This document shows, piece after piece, positions 1-8,277 of a DNA stretch of 37,434 nucleotides. Position 1 is the stretch's first letter. Each line of letters begins with the position of its first letter. Below the pieces are notes generated by a model, which had not been told where the DNA came from, ran no database searches, and worked only from the letters and a program-made list of their open reading frames with translations. A program made the translations under genes and the position numbers. Source of the DNA: Bacillota bacterium (GTDB lineage Bacteria; Bacillota; Clostridia; Oscillospirales; Ruminococcaceae); NCBI GenBank assembly GCA_023457355.1, contig JAEWLW010000011.1:1-37434 (forward strand). The letters run 5' to 3'.

Positions 1-138
1 GCAGCTATACTCCAAGTCGGTAAATGTCTGCTGTCTTTTCATGCTTTTGCACCGCCTATGTTTTAATAGCTTTATTTTACCATCTTTTCTTCTTGTGGGT
101 AGTGCCGATTAAATCAGAGGTTCCCTATAATAGCGTTA

Positions 139-300
139 TATCGTTGCTTAACCTGAAAACCAGCCCATCTTTGCGGTCTGTTTTCCGCGCTGCCGCGTTG
201 TCCTCCTTGACAGGCGGCAGCCCGCCTGAGCCGTTGCCCTTGCAGCGGGCGTAAAAAATAACCTCGTAATGCCGGGCTGTTTTCAGGTTGACCAGCGATA
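139..300. repeat. Inverted-repeat element, copy 1
   Basis: This is a 162-bp intergenic element with imperfect terminal inverted repeats (about 139-165 and 274-300, both containing AACCTGAAAAC) around a GC-rich core. The core holds a 28-bp block (195-222) identical to 20971-20998 in copy 2. A TATAAT hexamer lies just upstream at 126-131, so the element may sit in the 5' leader of the lipid kinase gene. It looks like a MITE-like or REP-like dispersed element, and no protein is encoded in it. Confidence 0.7.
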
Positions 301-363
301 CTGTTTCGCCTGCGAATCAATCTGCTTGGTTGGTGGCAGAACAGTATGGAGAGGGTGAGAAAT

Positions 364-1338
364 TTGAAGCATGTGTTTATCTTAAACCCAATGGCGGGCA
401 AAAAAGATTGCACACCGGCACTTAAAGCCGAGATAAAAGCACTTTTTTCGGGACGGGACGAAAATTTTGAAGTCGTTGTTACGCAATACCCCGGCCATGC
501 CGAACAGATTGCGCGGCGCTGCGCCGCTGAAGGTGCCGAAACCACGCTGTATGCCTGCGGCGGCGACGGTACTATTGGCGAGGTGGCGCAGGCGTTGCCG
601 GGCAACCCGCAGCTGATATTGGCGCCGGTACCGGCGGGCACGGGCAATGATTTTGTCCGCGGGCTCGAAAGCCTGCCCGGTGTCCGGCAGCGGTTTTCCT
701 TATCGGCTTTAACAGGCGGACAAGTCGTGCCGCTCGATTTGCTGATGGCGGGGAACCGGGTGTCGCTGAACATCGCCTCGGTTGGGTTGGATGCCGCTAT
801 TGCACAACATATGGTCCGCTTTAAAAGGCTGCCGCTCATCAAAGGCGAAACAGCCTATAAGTTGTCGCTGTTATACTGTTTTTTTACATCCATGCGCTAT
901 CGCTACCAATTTGAAATCGACGGCGACCCTCAGCCCGAAGAAGACTGTATTTTTGCCGTCGCCGCCAACGGGCGCTATTATGGCGGCGGCTTTATGGCGG
1001 CGCCGCTGGCGGACTGCCAGGACGGGCTGATTGATTTTATCAGCATCCCCACCTTGCCCCGCCTGCGGCTTCTGCCGATGATCGGCAGCTACAAACGCGG
1101 GGAACATCTGCAAAAATACGATTTTATCCGGTTTGTCCGGTGCAGGCAGGTCCGCATTTTATCGGACAGGCCGGTGGCCTTAAACCGGGATGGAGAGATA
1201 ACCCCGGCGCAGAATCCGGTCATCAAAATTCTGCCGGCCGCGGCAAGGCTGCTGCTCCCGGCCGGCAGCAGCGTAACGCTATGCGGCGGCTCATTGAATC
1301 TTTTAAGCGCGTCACTGCCTCCATTGGCGGAAGGCTGA
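364..1338 (+). CDS. Diacylglycerol/lipid kinase family protein (DgkB/YegS-like)
   Basis: The product is a 324-residue soluble lipid kinase of the DAGK catalytic family, which phosphorylates diacylglycerol or a related lipid with ATP at the membrane. Visible family motifs are the N-terminal strand HVFILNPMAGK, the nucleotide-binding GGDGT (residues 66-70) and PAGTGNDF (90-97). The C-terminal half is the usual beta-rich lipid-binding domain and the length fits the family. I prefer the TTG at 364: it follows GGAGAGG (348-354) at 9 nt and gives the typical start MKHVFILNP. An ATG at 346 would add six residues but has a poor ribosome site. The gene stands alone behind the repeat element. A terminator hairpin follows about 200 nt downstream. 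The exact lipid substrate cannot be read from the sequence. Confidence 0.85.
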   Translation: MKHVFILNPMAGKKDCTPALKAEIKALFSGRDENFEVVVTQYPGHAEQIARRCAAEGAETTLYACGGDGTIGEVAQALPGNPQLILAPVPAGTGNDFVRGLESLPGVRQRFSLSALTGGQVVPLDLLMAGNRVSLNIASVGLDAAIAQHMVRFKRLPLIKGETAYKLSLLYCFFTSMRYRYQFEIDGDPQPEEDCIFAVAANGRYYGGGFMAAPLADCQDGLIDFISIPTLPRLRLLPMIGSYKRGEHLQKYDFIRFVRCRQVRILSDRPVALNRDGEITPAQNPVIKILPAAARLLLPAGSSVTLCGGSLNLLSASLPPLAEG

Positions 1339-1434
1339 TGCCTGGCGCTCAATTCGGTGAACATCCCCCCATTATCAACACACGGCTTGACGGTTTTATC
1401 ATGACTTGACGGCGAGATGCGTTATCCGTCATTG

Positions 1435-1540
1435 CAACAGCTTAAAAATTGAAGCGGTTTTGCCGCCTGTTTTGTGCTCACTGTTGTCGTCTTTACGAGG
1501 CATACCCGCGCAAAACCTGTTTCCGTTCTCAAGCTGTTTG
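1435..1540. repeat. Degenerate inverted-repeat element, possible short copy
   Basis: The ends CAACAGCTTAAAA (from 1435) and the complement of TTCTCAAGCTGTTTG (1526-1540) form imperfect inverted repeats. The interior (GCCTGTTTTGTGCTC, later CGCGCAAAAC) resembles copy 3 of the element at 21572-21728. It is shorter and more diverged than the other copies, so membership is tentative. Confidence 0.4.
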
Positions 1541-1543
1541 AGC

Positions 1544-1577
1544 AGTCCATGGAAGTGATGCTTTCATGGACTTTTTA
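1544..1577 (+). terminator. Rho-independent terminator
   Basis: A 12-bp stem (AGTCCATGGAAG with CTTTCATGGACT, one G-T pair) closes a 5-nt loop and is followed by a T run. It would end the lipid kinase transcript and insulate the ABC importer operon. Confidence 0.75.
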
Positions 1578-1623
1578 ATGCAAAAATTTCTGCTGTAGAA
1601 CGGTGGCGTAACATCGTTACGAT

Positions 1624-1669
1624 ATGATCAACGCAGAAATGGCTTTTGCATATTAAAAAAGCTGAAAAT
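1624..1669 (+). promoter_or_regulatory. Candidate operator/promoter of the ABC importer operon
   Basis: The motif ATGATCAACGCAGAA (1624-1638) is followed by GCTTTTGC and, 26 nt after the motif, by GAAAAT (1664-1669) as a possible -10. The same order (14 of 15 motif bases, then GCTTCTGC, then TAAAAT) occurs upstream of the sensor operon at 6989-7035. A shared activator site, perhaps for the response regulator at 9976, is the simplest reading. The remaining leader to 1861 is AT-rich, carries a small hairpin near 1794-1814, and shows nothing else I can name. Confidence 0.45.
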
Positions 1670-1861
1670 CACAAAAAAAGGCACATTTGTCCAGTAGCTG
1701 ACATCGGAAAATATTTGTAAAATAGAATATAAACAAGGGCGATTGTTGATATTTTTTGGTGATTAATTCCCGAATTCGCTTTATCGTATGTAATGCTGTC
1801 CCTTTGATAAACAGCAGTTGTCGACGGGCGGTTACATAAAAAAATTTAGAGGAGGACTAAA

Positions 1862-3250
1862 ATGAAACACATCATGTCTTTTGTTCTGGCACTCGCCATG
1901 GTAACGGTTATGTTTGCAGGCTGCGGCAGCACGCCTGCCTCTTCCGCTGCGGCCCCCGCGCCCAGTGAGGCGCCCGCAAGCGCCGCAGCACCCAGTGCAC
2001 CCGCCCCCGCTGCTGAGATGAGCGAAATTGAAAAAATTATCGCGGAAGCCGAAACCCTTCCCATCGAGGAACTTTATAAAAAAGCCATTGCCGAATCCAA
2101 TGGCAAGGTGCTTTACGGCATCGGCAACTCCAGCCGCGGCGCCACGGCCGGCACCAGCTTTGTGGAAGAGCTTAAGAAAATAGACCCTTCTTACACCGGC
2201 ACCATCGAGTGGTCCCAGCCTAAGAACAACTCTATTTTCACGCTGATTAACGCCGACATCAACAGCGCCACCCACACCTATTCCATGACCCTGATTCAGG
2301 ACGGCAACCAGATTCAGAGCAAGATGCTGGCAACCGGCAATCTGCTCAACTACATTCCCAAGGAGTGGAAAGAAGAGAACGGCACCAGCGAAGAAGAGAA
2401 CGGCCACCCGCTGGCGCTGCAAACCCTCAACAAGGTCTTTATGTTCAATAACCTTGGAAGCACAACCTTTATGAACTGCTGGGATTTCGTCGGCGAGGGC
2501 TCGGCGCCGCTGTTCATGGGCGTCGATTCCGAGCCTGTGGGCAAGAACTTCCTTTACATGCTGACCAGCGACAAATATTCCACTTACCTCAAGGATGCCT
2601 ATGAGGCACTGGACAGCGCCAAGCAAGCTTATTTTAAACCCGTTATCGACGAGGTTGCGGGCGATGTTGCGGCGCTTGGCCTCACCGCGCCCGACGCCAA
2701 ATATGCGCTGGCATGGATCAAGCTCTGGTGCCAGCAGTACAACGAACAGACCGACGATGGCCCCATCTGCAATGAGCTTGTGACCACCTCGGCTGTTGGC
2801 GAATGCGGCCTGTTGGTTTATTCCAAGCTGCGCTCTGTTGAAGAGTCCGCCTCCGCTTCGGTTAACAACATCACTGTTGCGGCCTATCAGGACGGCTACA
2901 AGGGCATTGGCGGCTACGCCTATAAGCACTACCTCCAGGTTGTTAAGACCTCGCCGCTGCCCTGGACCGCCTGCGCATTCATCGCTTACATGACCACCAC
3001 CAAGGACGGTTTCAATGCGTGGGGCAAGGATATGGGTGGTTACTCGTCCAACCCCACCATCAATCAGGACCACTCCAAGGACGGTTATGTCGACGGCAAG
3101 GATACGTTCCCGGCCAAGAACGACCGCGGCTATGACTGGTGGACCGGTGCGGACGGCGGCCAGCTTGTGGTTGAAAACCCGCAGTATTGCGCCCAAGTCG
3201 CCTTTAATATGAGCGATTGGATCGACGTTGTGGCGTTTGAGGGCAAATAA
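1862..3250 (+). CDS. ABC transporter substrate-binding lipoprotein (Fbp/Afu-type system)
   Basis: The 462-residue receptor is exported and lipid-anchored: signal peptide with lipobox FAGC (Cys21), followed by a Ser/Ala/Pro-rich linker to about residue 50. The mature part is a two-lobed extracellular solute-binding protein that would hand its ligand to the permease encoded next. It is longer than classical FbpA/AfuA proteins (about 330-350 residues). The start is fixed by AGAGGAGG (1849-1856), 5 nt before the ATG. It heads an operon with a fused permease and an ATPase. A stem-loop separates it from the permease gene. The partner genes place the system in the ferric iron / sugar-phosphate / phosphonate group of importers. 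The ligand itself is unknown, and the HptA-like sensor operon downstream favours a phosphorylated compound. Confidence 0.8.
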   Translation: MKHIMSFVLALAMVTVMFAGCGSTPASSAAAPAPSEAPASAAAPSAPAPAAEMSEIEKIIAEAETLPIEELYKKAIAESNGKVLYGIGNSSRGATAGTSFVEELKKIDPSYTGTIEWSQPKNNSIFTLINADINSATHTYSMTLIQDGNQIQSKMLATGNLLNYIPKEWKEENGTSEEENGHPLALQTLNKVFMFNNLGSTTFMNCWDFVGEGSAPLFMGVDSEPVGKNFLYMLTSDKYSTYLKDAYEALDSAKQAYFKPVIDEVAGDVAALGLTAPDAKYALAWIKLWCQQYNEQTDDGPICNELVTTSAVGECGLLVYSKLRSVEESASASVNNITVAAYQDGYKGIGGYAYKHYLQVVKTSPLPWTACAFIAYMTTTKDGFNAWGKDMGGYSSNPTINQDHSKDGYVDGKDTFPAKNDRGYDWWTGADGGQLVVENPQYCAQVAFNMSDWIDVVAFEGK

Positions 3251-3291
3251 ATTAGACTTCGTATACGTACGATTAAACTGTGAATTGCCGT

Positions 3292-3318
3292 AAAAGGGGT
3301 GTTTAGGACACCCCTTTT
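3292..3318 (+). terminator. Intra-operon stem-loop (attenuating terminator)
   Basis: A perfect 11-bp stem AAAAGGGGTGT / ACACCCCTTTT closes a 5-nt loop, 41 nt after the receptor stop and just before the permease ribosome site (AAAGGAG, 3325-3330). The position suggests partial termination or 3'-end protection, giving more receptor than permease. Confidence 0.65.
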
Positions 3319-3335
3319 ATGGCAAAGGAGAACAT

Positions 3336-5162
3336 ATGGAACGTGCAGTGTTAAAAAGGCCGTCAAAGTCGGCTATTGCCTTTACCAGGGCGCTCACCTA
3401 CTTTTCAAAGCCGCAGAACCTTGTTTTATTGCTGCTTGGCATCACACTTTCGGTAACCACAATTGCACCCATTATCTCCATTCTGGCAGATACGGTCAAG
3501 GTGCATCCGGGGTCGGTCGATTCGGTCGCCACAGGGCTGACCAGCGGCTATACCCTTTTTAACTGGAAGGATCTTTTCACCGGTGCCCTGAGGAAAGCCA
3601 ACCTCTGGAATCCGCTCAAAAACACCCTGCTGCTCTCGGCTTTCTCCTGCCTGGGCGCTATTTTTTACGGGGGTATTTTTGCTTATTTAGTGACCAGAAC
3701 AAACCTGAAATTTAAAAAATACTTAAGTGCCATCTTCATTTTTCCGTACATCATGCCGCAGTGGACGCTGGCCGTCGTGTGGCAGAACGTGTTTAACAGC
3801 AACGAGATTACGGGCGCGTCAAACGGGCTGCTCGTCACACTGCTCAATATCAAGATGCCTCTTTGGTGGTGCAAGGGACTGTTCCCCTGCGTGGTGGTGC
3901 TTTCGATGCACTATGCCGCCTTTGCATATATCCTGATTGGCGGTATATTCCGCAACATGGACGCCAATCTTGAGGAAGCCGCGACGATTTTAAATACCCC
4001 AAAGCTCAAAACCTTCTTTCGCGTGACGCTGCCGATGGTTACCCCGGCTGTTATGTCCACGATACTTCTGGTGTTCGGCAGCGCGATGGGCAGTTACCCC
4101 GTGCCGCATTACCTGGGGCTGACCACTCTTTCGACCAAATATGTGAGCATGAACGTCAACCGCATCGGCGAGGCAAGCATTCTTGCCGTCATCATGATGC
4201 TGTTTGGCGTGGCGATACTTTTGGTGAACCAGGCCGGAACGAGCGGGCGCAAGAGCTACACCACCGTAACCGGTAAATCGGGACAAAGCAGTGAGATTGA
4301 TCTGGGCAAGGTGGGCAAATACGCCGTCGCCATTCTCTTTGTCGTACTGACCATCATGACCAGCATTTTCCCGATCCTATCGTTTGCGACCGAGACTTTT
4401 TTGCCCAACCCGGGCGATTACAGCTTCTTGACGACGGGCGACTGGAGCAACCTGACCACCAAATGGTGGCTGACCGCCGAGAATGTCACCGAGAACGGCA
4501 TGTACGGGCAGTACGGCATTCTGTATAACGCCACCATTAAAAACGCCTTTAAGGGCACGCTGGTTGTTGCCGCCTGCTGCGCACTGTTTGCGGGAACCAT
4601 TGGCATGCTGGTCGGTTACAGTGTCAGTAAGAACCGCCGCAGCAAATGGGCGGGCTATGTCAACAGCATGGCATTCCTGCCGTATCTGCTGCCCTCTCTG
4701 GCGGTGGGCGTCTCGTTTTTCATTTTCGGCTCCAGTCTGGGTATCTATAATACCTATTTGCTGCTGATTCTGGCGGGCGTCGTGAAATATATTCCGTTTG
4801 CAAGCCGAAGTTCCTTAAACTCGATGTTGCAGCTCAGCGGAGAAATTGAGGAAGCGGCTATCATACAGAATATCCCGTGGCATAAGCGCATGACCCGAAT
4901 CATTATCCCCATTCAGAAGGCATCCATCATCAGCGGTTATATGCTGCCGTTCATGACCTCGCTGCGTGAGCTGACGCTGTTTATGTTGCTCTGTTCGCAG
5001 AACAAAATTTTGACCACCTTACTCGATTATTTTGACGAAATGGGGCTCTACGCTTTCTCAAGCGGCATTAACCTTATTTTGATCGTCGTCATCATCATCT
5101 GTACCTTTGTTGTCAACAAGCTCACCGGCGCCAGCCTGGATAAGGGAATTGGAGGAAACTGA
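3336..5162 (+). CDS. ABC transporter permease, fused two-domain (FbpB-like)
   Basis: This 608-residue integral membrane protein holds two permease halves in one chain, as in FbpB-type ferric and sugar-phosphate importers. Each half carries an EAA coupling loop for the ATPase: EEAATILNTPKL (from residue 213) and EEAAIIQNIPWH (from residue 505). The first hydrophobic segments are near residues 28-50, 95-120 and 130-152. The second half begins near residue 325. The ATG follows AAAGGAG at 5 nt. The stop is one base before the ATPase start at 5164, so translation is probably coupled. A large extracytoplasmic loop between about residues 350 and 400 precedes the second core. Confidence 0.9.
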   Translation: MERAVLKRPSKSAIAFTRALTYFSKPQNLVLLLLGITLSVTTIAPIISILADTVKVHPGSVDSVATGLTSGYTLFNWKDLFTGALRKANLWNPLKNTLLLSAFSCLGAIFYGGIFAYLVTRTNLKFKKYLSAIFIFPYIMPQWTLAVVWQNVFNSNEITGASNGLLVTLLNIKMPLWWCKGLFPCVVVLSMHYAAFAYILIGGIFRNMDANLEEAATILNTPKLKTFFRVTLPMVTPAVMSTILLVFGSAMGSYPVPHYLGLTTLSTKYVSMNVNRIGEASILAVIMMLFGVAILLVNQAGTSGRKSYTTVTGKSGQSSEIDLGKVGKYAVAILFVVLTIMTSIFPILSFATETFLPNPGDYSFLTTGDWSNLTTKWWLTAENVTENGMYGQYGILYNATIKNAFKGTLVVAACCALFAGTIGMLVGYSVSKNRRSKWAGYVNSMAFLPYLLPSLAVGVSFFIFGSSLGIYNTYLLLILAGVVKYIPFASRSSLNSMLQLSGEIEEAAIIQNIPWHKRMTRIIIPIQKASIISGYMLPFMTSLRELTLFMLLCSQNKILTTLLDYFDEMGLYAFSSGINLILIVVIIICTFVVNKLTGASLDKGIGGN

Positions 5163-5163
5163 T

Positions 5164-6810
5164 ATGCCTGAAATTGTGCTGAGTAATATTACAAAGCGAT
5201 GGGATAAATTTTATGCCGTCGACAACCTTAATCTTGTCATCAGGGATAATGCGTTTGTCACGCTGCTTGGGCCTTCGGGCTGCGGCAAGACAACCACCCT
5301 GCGCATGATTGCGGGCCTTGAAACCCCCACGAGCGGCAAAATCACCATCGGCGGGGTGACGGTGTTCGACAGTGAGCTGGGTATCAACGTGCCGCCAAAC
5401 AAAAGACGCGTGGGCTTTCTGTTCCAGAACTATGCACTTTGGCCGAATATGACCGTCTACCAAAATATTTCCTTTGGCCTGAGCAATATCAAAGAGGAGA
5501 TGCCCAGAATCGATTTTGAGTGCCGCAAGGCCGACGCGCTGATGCGGATTCTCAAAAAGGCGCCTGATGTCGTCAGAACCATCAACGAATGCAAGGATAA
5601 GCGCGGCAAAATCGACCCGGCCCGCGCGCTTGTCAAGCTGATTGACAGCTATGAAATATCAATGAGCACGGCCAAGGTGCTGCTTGGCTATAAGCTCAAC
5701 GAAGCGCTCAACGCCGATGTTGTTGCCAAAGCGCACATCACCGAGCTGGAGAATCAGATCGTCAATGCACGGCGGAAGTACAGCGCCGAGGGGGTTGTTC
5801 TCAACCGTGACTTTGCGCTGACCCGCGACGGGCAGGTGTTAAAGCAGGTCCGGAAGCTGACCGACGAAGAAATTGACCTCATCGTGCGCCGGGTTTCGCG
5901 CATTGTTAAAATTGGCATGTTCATGGACCGGTACCCCAGCGAGCTTTCGGGCGGGCAGCAGCAGCGCGTCGCCATCGCCCGCACGCTGGCGCCCGAACCG
6001 ACTGTTCTTTTCATGGACGAACCGCTCTCAAACCTCGACGCCAAGCTCCGCCTGGAGATGCGCTCCGAGCTGCAAAGGCTACATATCGATACCGGCAGCA
6101 CCTTTATCTATGTCACGCACGACCAGATGGAGGCGATGACCCTCGCCACCAGTATCTGCCTGATTGATAACGGTGTTTTGCAGCAGTATGATGCGCCGTT
6201 GGATGTCTATAACAAGCCGAACAATCTGTTTGTCGCCGATTTTGTCGGCAATCCCGCCATCAATTTTATCGAAGCAAAGGGCAGCCAGCAAAGCGACGGC
6301 TCCATTTCAATGACATTCTTTGACGGCCTTGCAGCGTCCTTTATACCGTCCCAAGAGCTCGACCTTGAAAAATGGTACCGGGATGTTGCACAGCAGGAAA
6401 ACGAACGGCTTGAGGCTGAGCAAAAAAATCTGGGGAACAAAAAGAATGTTGAAAAAGGGAACAAAGATACGGCTTTTAAGTATCATATTGCGCGGATGAG
6501 CGAAACGGAGACGCTCGAGGATGCGTATATCGCTTCCAATGACGATTTTGTAATCGGCATTCGGCCGGAGTTTCTCCATTTGAGTGACAACGGTGCCCTT
6601 GAGGGCGAAATATACAGCGCCATGCCCACCGGCATGGAAACCACCGTCAAAATCAGGATGGGTGAATATCTGCTGACCGGCGTGGTGTTCGGCGGCGTGC
6701 TTTATCAGATTGGGCAAAAGGTCAGGCTGGGTTTTGGCGGCAACGCAATTGCGCTGTTCAGCCGCAAAAACGGCAGGCGCATCGCCTCGGGCGAACTCAA
6801 AATAAAATAG
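5164..6810 (+). CDS. ABC transporter ATP-binding protein with a long insertion
   Basis: The 548-residue ATPase energises the neighbouring permease. Visible are Walker A GPSGCGKTT (36-44), Q-loop Gln88, signature LSGGQQQR (261-268), Walker B VLFMDEP (281-287), D-loop SNLD and switch His319, so it should be active. It belongs to the MalK/FbpC group with a C-terminal TOBE-type region. Two things are odd. The distance from Q-loop to signature is about 173 residues instead of roughly 50-60, a largely charged, helical-looking insertion (about 108-240). A further Lys/Glu/Asn-rich insertion lies at about 400-460. The start follows GGAGG (5151-5155) at 8 nt. A start at 5107 would overlap the permease and lacks a ribosome site. 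Confidence 0.88.
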   Translation: MPEIVLSNITKRWDKFYAVDNLNLVIRDNAFVTLLGPSGCGKTTTLRMIAGLETPTSGKITIGGVTVFDSELGINVPPNKRRVGFLFQNYALWPNMTVYQNISFGLSNIKEEMPRIDFECRKADALMRILKKAPDVVRTINECKDKRGKIDPARALVKLIDSYEISMSTAKVLLGYKLNEALNADVVAKAHITELENQIVNARRKYSAEGVVLNRDFALTRDGQVLKQVRKLTDEEIDLIVRRVSRIVKIGMFMDRYPSELSGGQQQRVAIARTLAPEPTVLFMDEPLSNLDAKLRLEMRSELQRLHIDTGSTFIYVTHDQMEAMTLATSICLIDNGVLQQYDAPLDVYNKPNNLFVADFVGNPAINFIEAKGSQQSDGSISMTFFDGLAASFIPSQELDLEKWYRDVAQQENERLEAEQKNLGNKKNVEKGNKDTAFKYHIARMSETETLEDAYIASNDDFVIGIRPEFLHLSDNGALEGEIYSAMPTGMETTVKIRMGEYLLTGVVFGGVLYQIGQKVRLGFGGNAIALFSRKNGRRIASGELKIK

Positions 6811-6818
6811 TAAAATGA

Positions 6819-6851
6819 CAGGACTGCCGCTGGGATTCTGTGGCAGTCCTG
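6819..6851 (+). terminator. Hairpin after the ABC importer operon
   Basis: A 10-bp perfect stem CAGGACTGCC / GGCAGTCCTG with a 13-nt loop starts 8 nt after the ATPase stop. No strong T run follows, so it may act as a weak terminator or 3'-end stabiliser. Confidence 0.5.
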
Positions 6852-6988
6852 CCTGTCTCGGCACCTGAATTTTGCGGCCTGTGCATTCGCGTTGACGATG
6901 CTATGTCCGGTAAGCTGACTGATAATGCGTGGCGTCATTCTTCGGATTGACCAAAATGTCTAACATGCTTTTGAGAATTTAGTTGCAA

Positions 6989-7035
6989 ATGATCAACGCG
7001 GAACGCTTCTGCTTTATTTTAAATTGTGCTAAAAT
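6989..7035 (+). promoter_or_regulatory. Candidate operator and extended -10 promoter of the sensor operon
   Basis: ATGATCAACGCGGAA (6989-7003) is followed by GCTTCTGC and by the extended -10 TGC-TAAAAT (7027-7035). No good -35 is present, as is common for activator-dependent promoters. The arrangement matches 1624-1669 upstream of the importer. The leader from about 7042 to 7257 contains AGCCGGAA (7061-7068), GCCGGAA (7116-7122) and TTCCGGCT (7133-7140), which could form alternative stems. Confidence 0.5.
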
Positions 7036-7257
7036 TACAGTATCAGGGCGCTTCTTAAAAAGCCGGAAACGACGACGGGGAATTCGCTGAGAGCACGTCA
7101 GAATAAGTGTACGGCGCCGGAATACCACCGGGTTCCGGCTATTTGGTACAGCGTTGCGCTTTTTCAGCAGAAGCCCTCAAAGTACGATTTTTTAGAATGT
7201 CTCTTAAGCAAGCCTTGGTTCGTTTAAACCGTTGTTGACGCTTTCAAGGAGTATGCG

Positions 7258-8277
7258 ATGCAAACCAAAATATTGGCCTTCATTGTCGCGGCAACGGTGC
7301 TGCTTGGCGGCTGCGGTTCAAAAAGCGCAATATCCTATTCGTTTTCGCCGGATGAGGACGCGCGCCTTGTCGTTTACACTTCCCACAAGCCCGAAATTTA
7401 TGGCCCCATTATCAAGGAGTTTGAAGAGCGCACCGGCATATGGGTGGAGGTGGTGGACGGCGGCACCAGTGAAATACTCGAACGCATTGAAATGGAAAAG
7501 GAGGCGCCGACCGCCGACATCATGTTTGGCGGCGGAATCGAAAGCCTGATGGCCTGTTCCGACTGCTTTGAGCCTTACATATGCAGCCAGCTGCCGCAGA
7601 TTAAAGCCGCGCTGATCCCTGAAAATAATCTTTGGACGCCTTTTTCGGTTATCCCCATCGTGATTATTTATAACAAAAAGCTGGTGACGCCAAATGAAAT
7701 ATCGGGCTGGCGCGACCTTTTACAACCGCAATGGCGGGGCAAAATTGCCTTTGCAGACCCCAATACCTCCGGCTCCAGCTACACGGCCATTATGACGATT
7801 ATTCAATGCCTGGGAAAGGATGACCCGACCATTGCCCAGCGCTTTGCCGACAATCTTGAAAACAAGCTGCTGCCGCAATCGGGCGATATCATTGAATCGG
7901 TCGAGAACGGCAGTATGTACCTTGGGGTGACGCTCGAAGAAATTGCATTGAAGCGCATGGCGGACGGCGCCGACATTGGCATTGTTTATCCGGAGGAAGG
8001 CACCAGCGCCGTACCCGACGCGGGGGCCATTGTAAAAAATGCGGCACACAGGGAGAATGCCAGACGTTTTTTGGACTTTGCCAGCAGCCGCGCGGTTCAG
8101 CAGATGATAGCGGACAAACATTTTCGCCGTTCGGCTCGCACCGATGTTGAAACGCAGCGCGACATGCTTGCCGAGAGCAAAATCAAAATCATCGATTATG
8201 ACATTACGTGGGCGAGCGAACAGAAAAAGGAATTCGGCCAAAGGTGGTTCGCGCTTTTTAAGGAGGCGCCAAAATGA
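7258..8277 (+). CDS. HptA/AfuA-like solute-binding lipoprotein, probable co-sensor
   Basis: This 339-residue lipoprotein has lipobox LLGGC (Cys19) and an Afu/Fbp-type binding-protein fold: LVVYTSHKPEIYGPIIKEFEERTG near the start, then the domain-swap region GWRDLLQPQWRGKIAFADP, typical of iron(III)/sugar-phosphate receptors. It is not next to a permease. Its stop overlaps the start of a histidine kinase by four bases (ATGA), so the two are translationally coupled. The order receptor, kinase, AraC-type regulator is that of S. aureus hptA-hptS-hptR, where HptA detects extracellular hexose phosphate and signals through HptS. A co-sensor for the upstream importer's ligand is therefore likely. The ATG follows AAGGAG (7246-7251) at 6 nt. 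Confidence 0.8.
   Translation: MQTKILAFIVAATVLLGGCGSKSAISYSFSPDEDARLVVYTSHKPEIYGPIIKEFEERTGIWVEVVDGGTSEILERIEMEKEAPTADIMFGGGIESLMACSDCFEPYICSQLPQIKAALIPENNLWTPFSVIPIVIIYNKKLVTPNEISGWRDLLQPQWRGKIAFADPNTSGSSYTAIMTIIQCLGKDDPTIAQRFADNLENKLLPQSGDIIESVENGSMYLGVTLEEIALKRMADGADIGIVYPEEGTSAVPDAGAIVKNAAHRENARRFLDFASSRAVQQMIADKHFRRSARTDVETQRDMLAESKIKIIDYDITWASEQKKEFGQRWFALFKEAPK

Noticed and set aside
24..254. Possible small gene at the left edge
   Set aside because: It has no ribosome site and runs through the inverted-repeat element copy 1.
1832..3196. Long minus-strand open frame (454 codons) opposite the ABC receptor gene
   Set aside because: It mirrors a lipoprotein gene with a clear ribosome site and signal peptide; the antisense product is low-complexity Gly/Val/Ala-rich and has no family resemblance.
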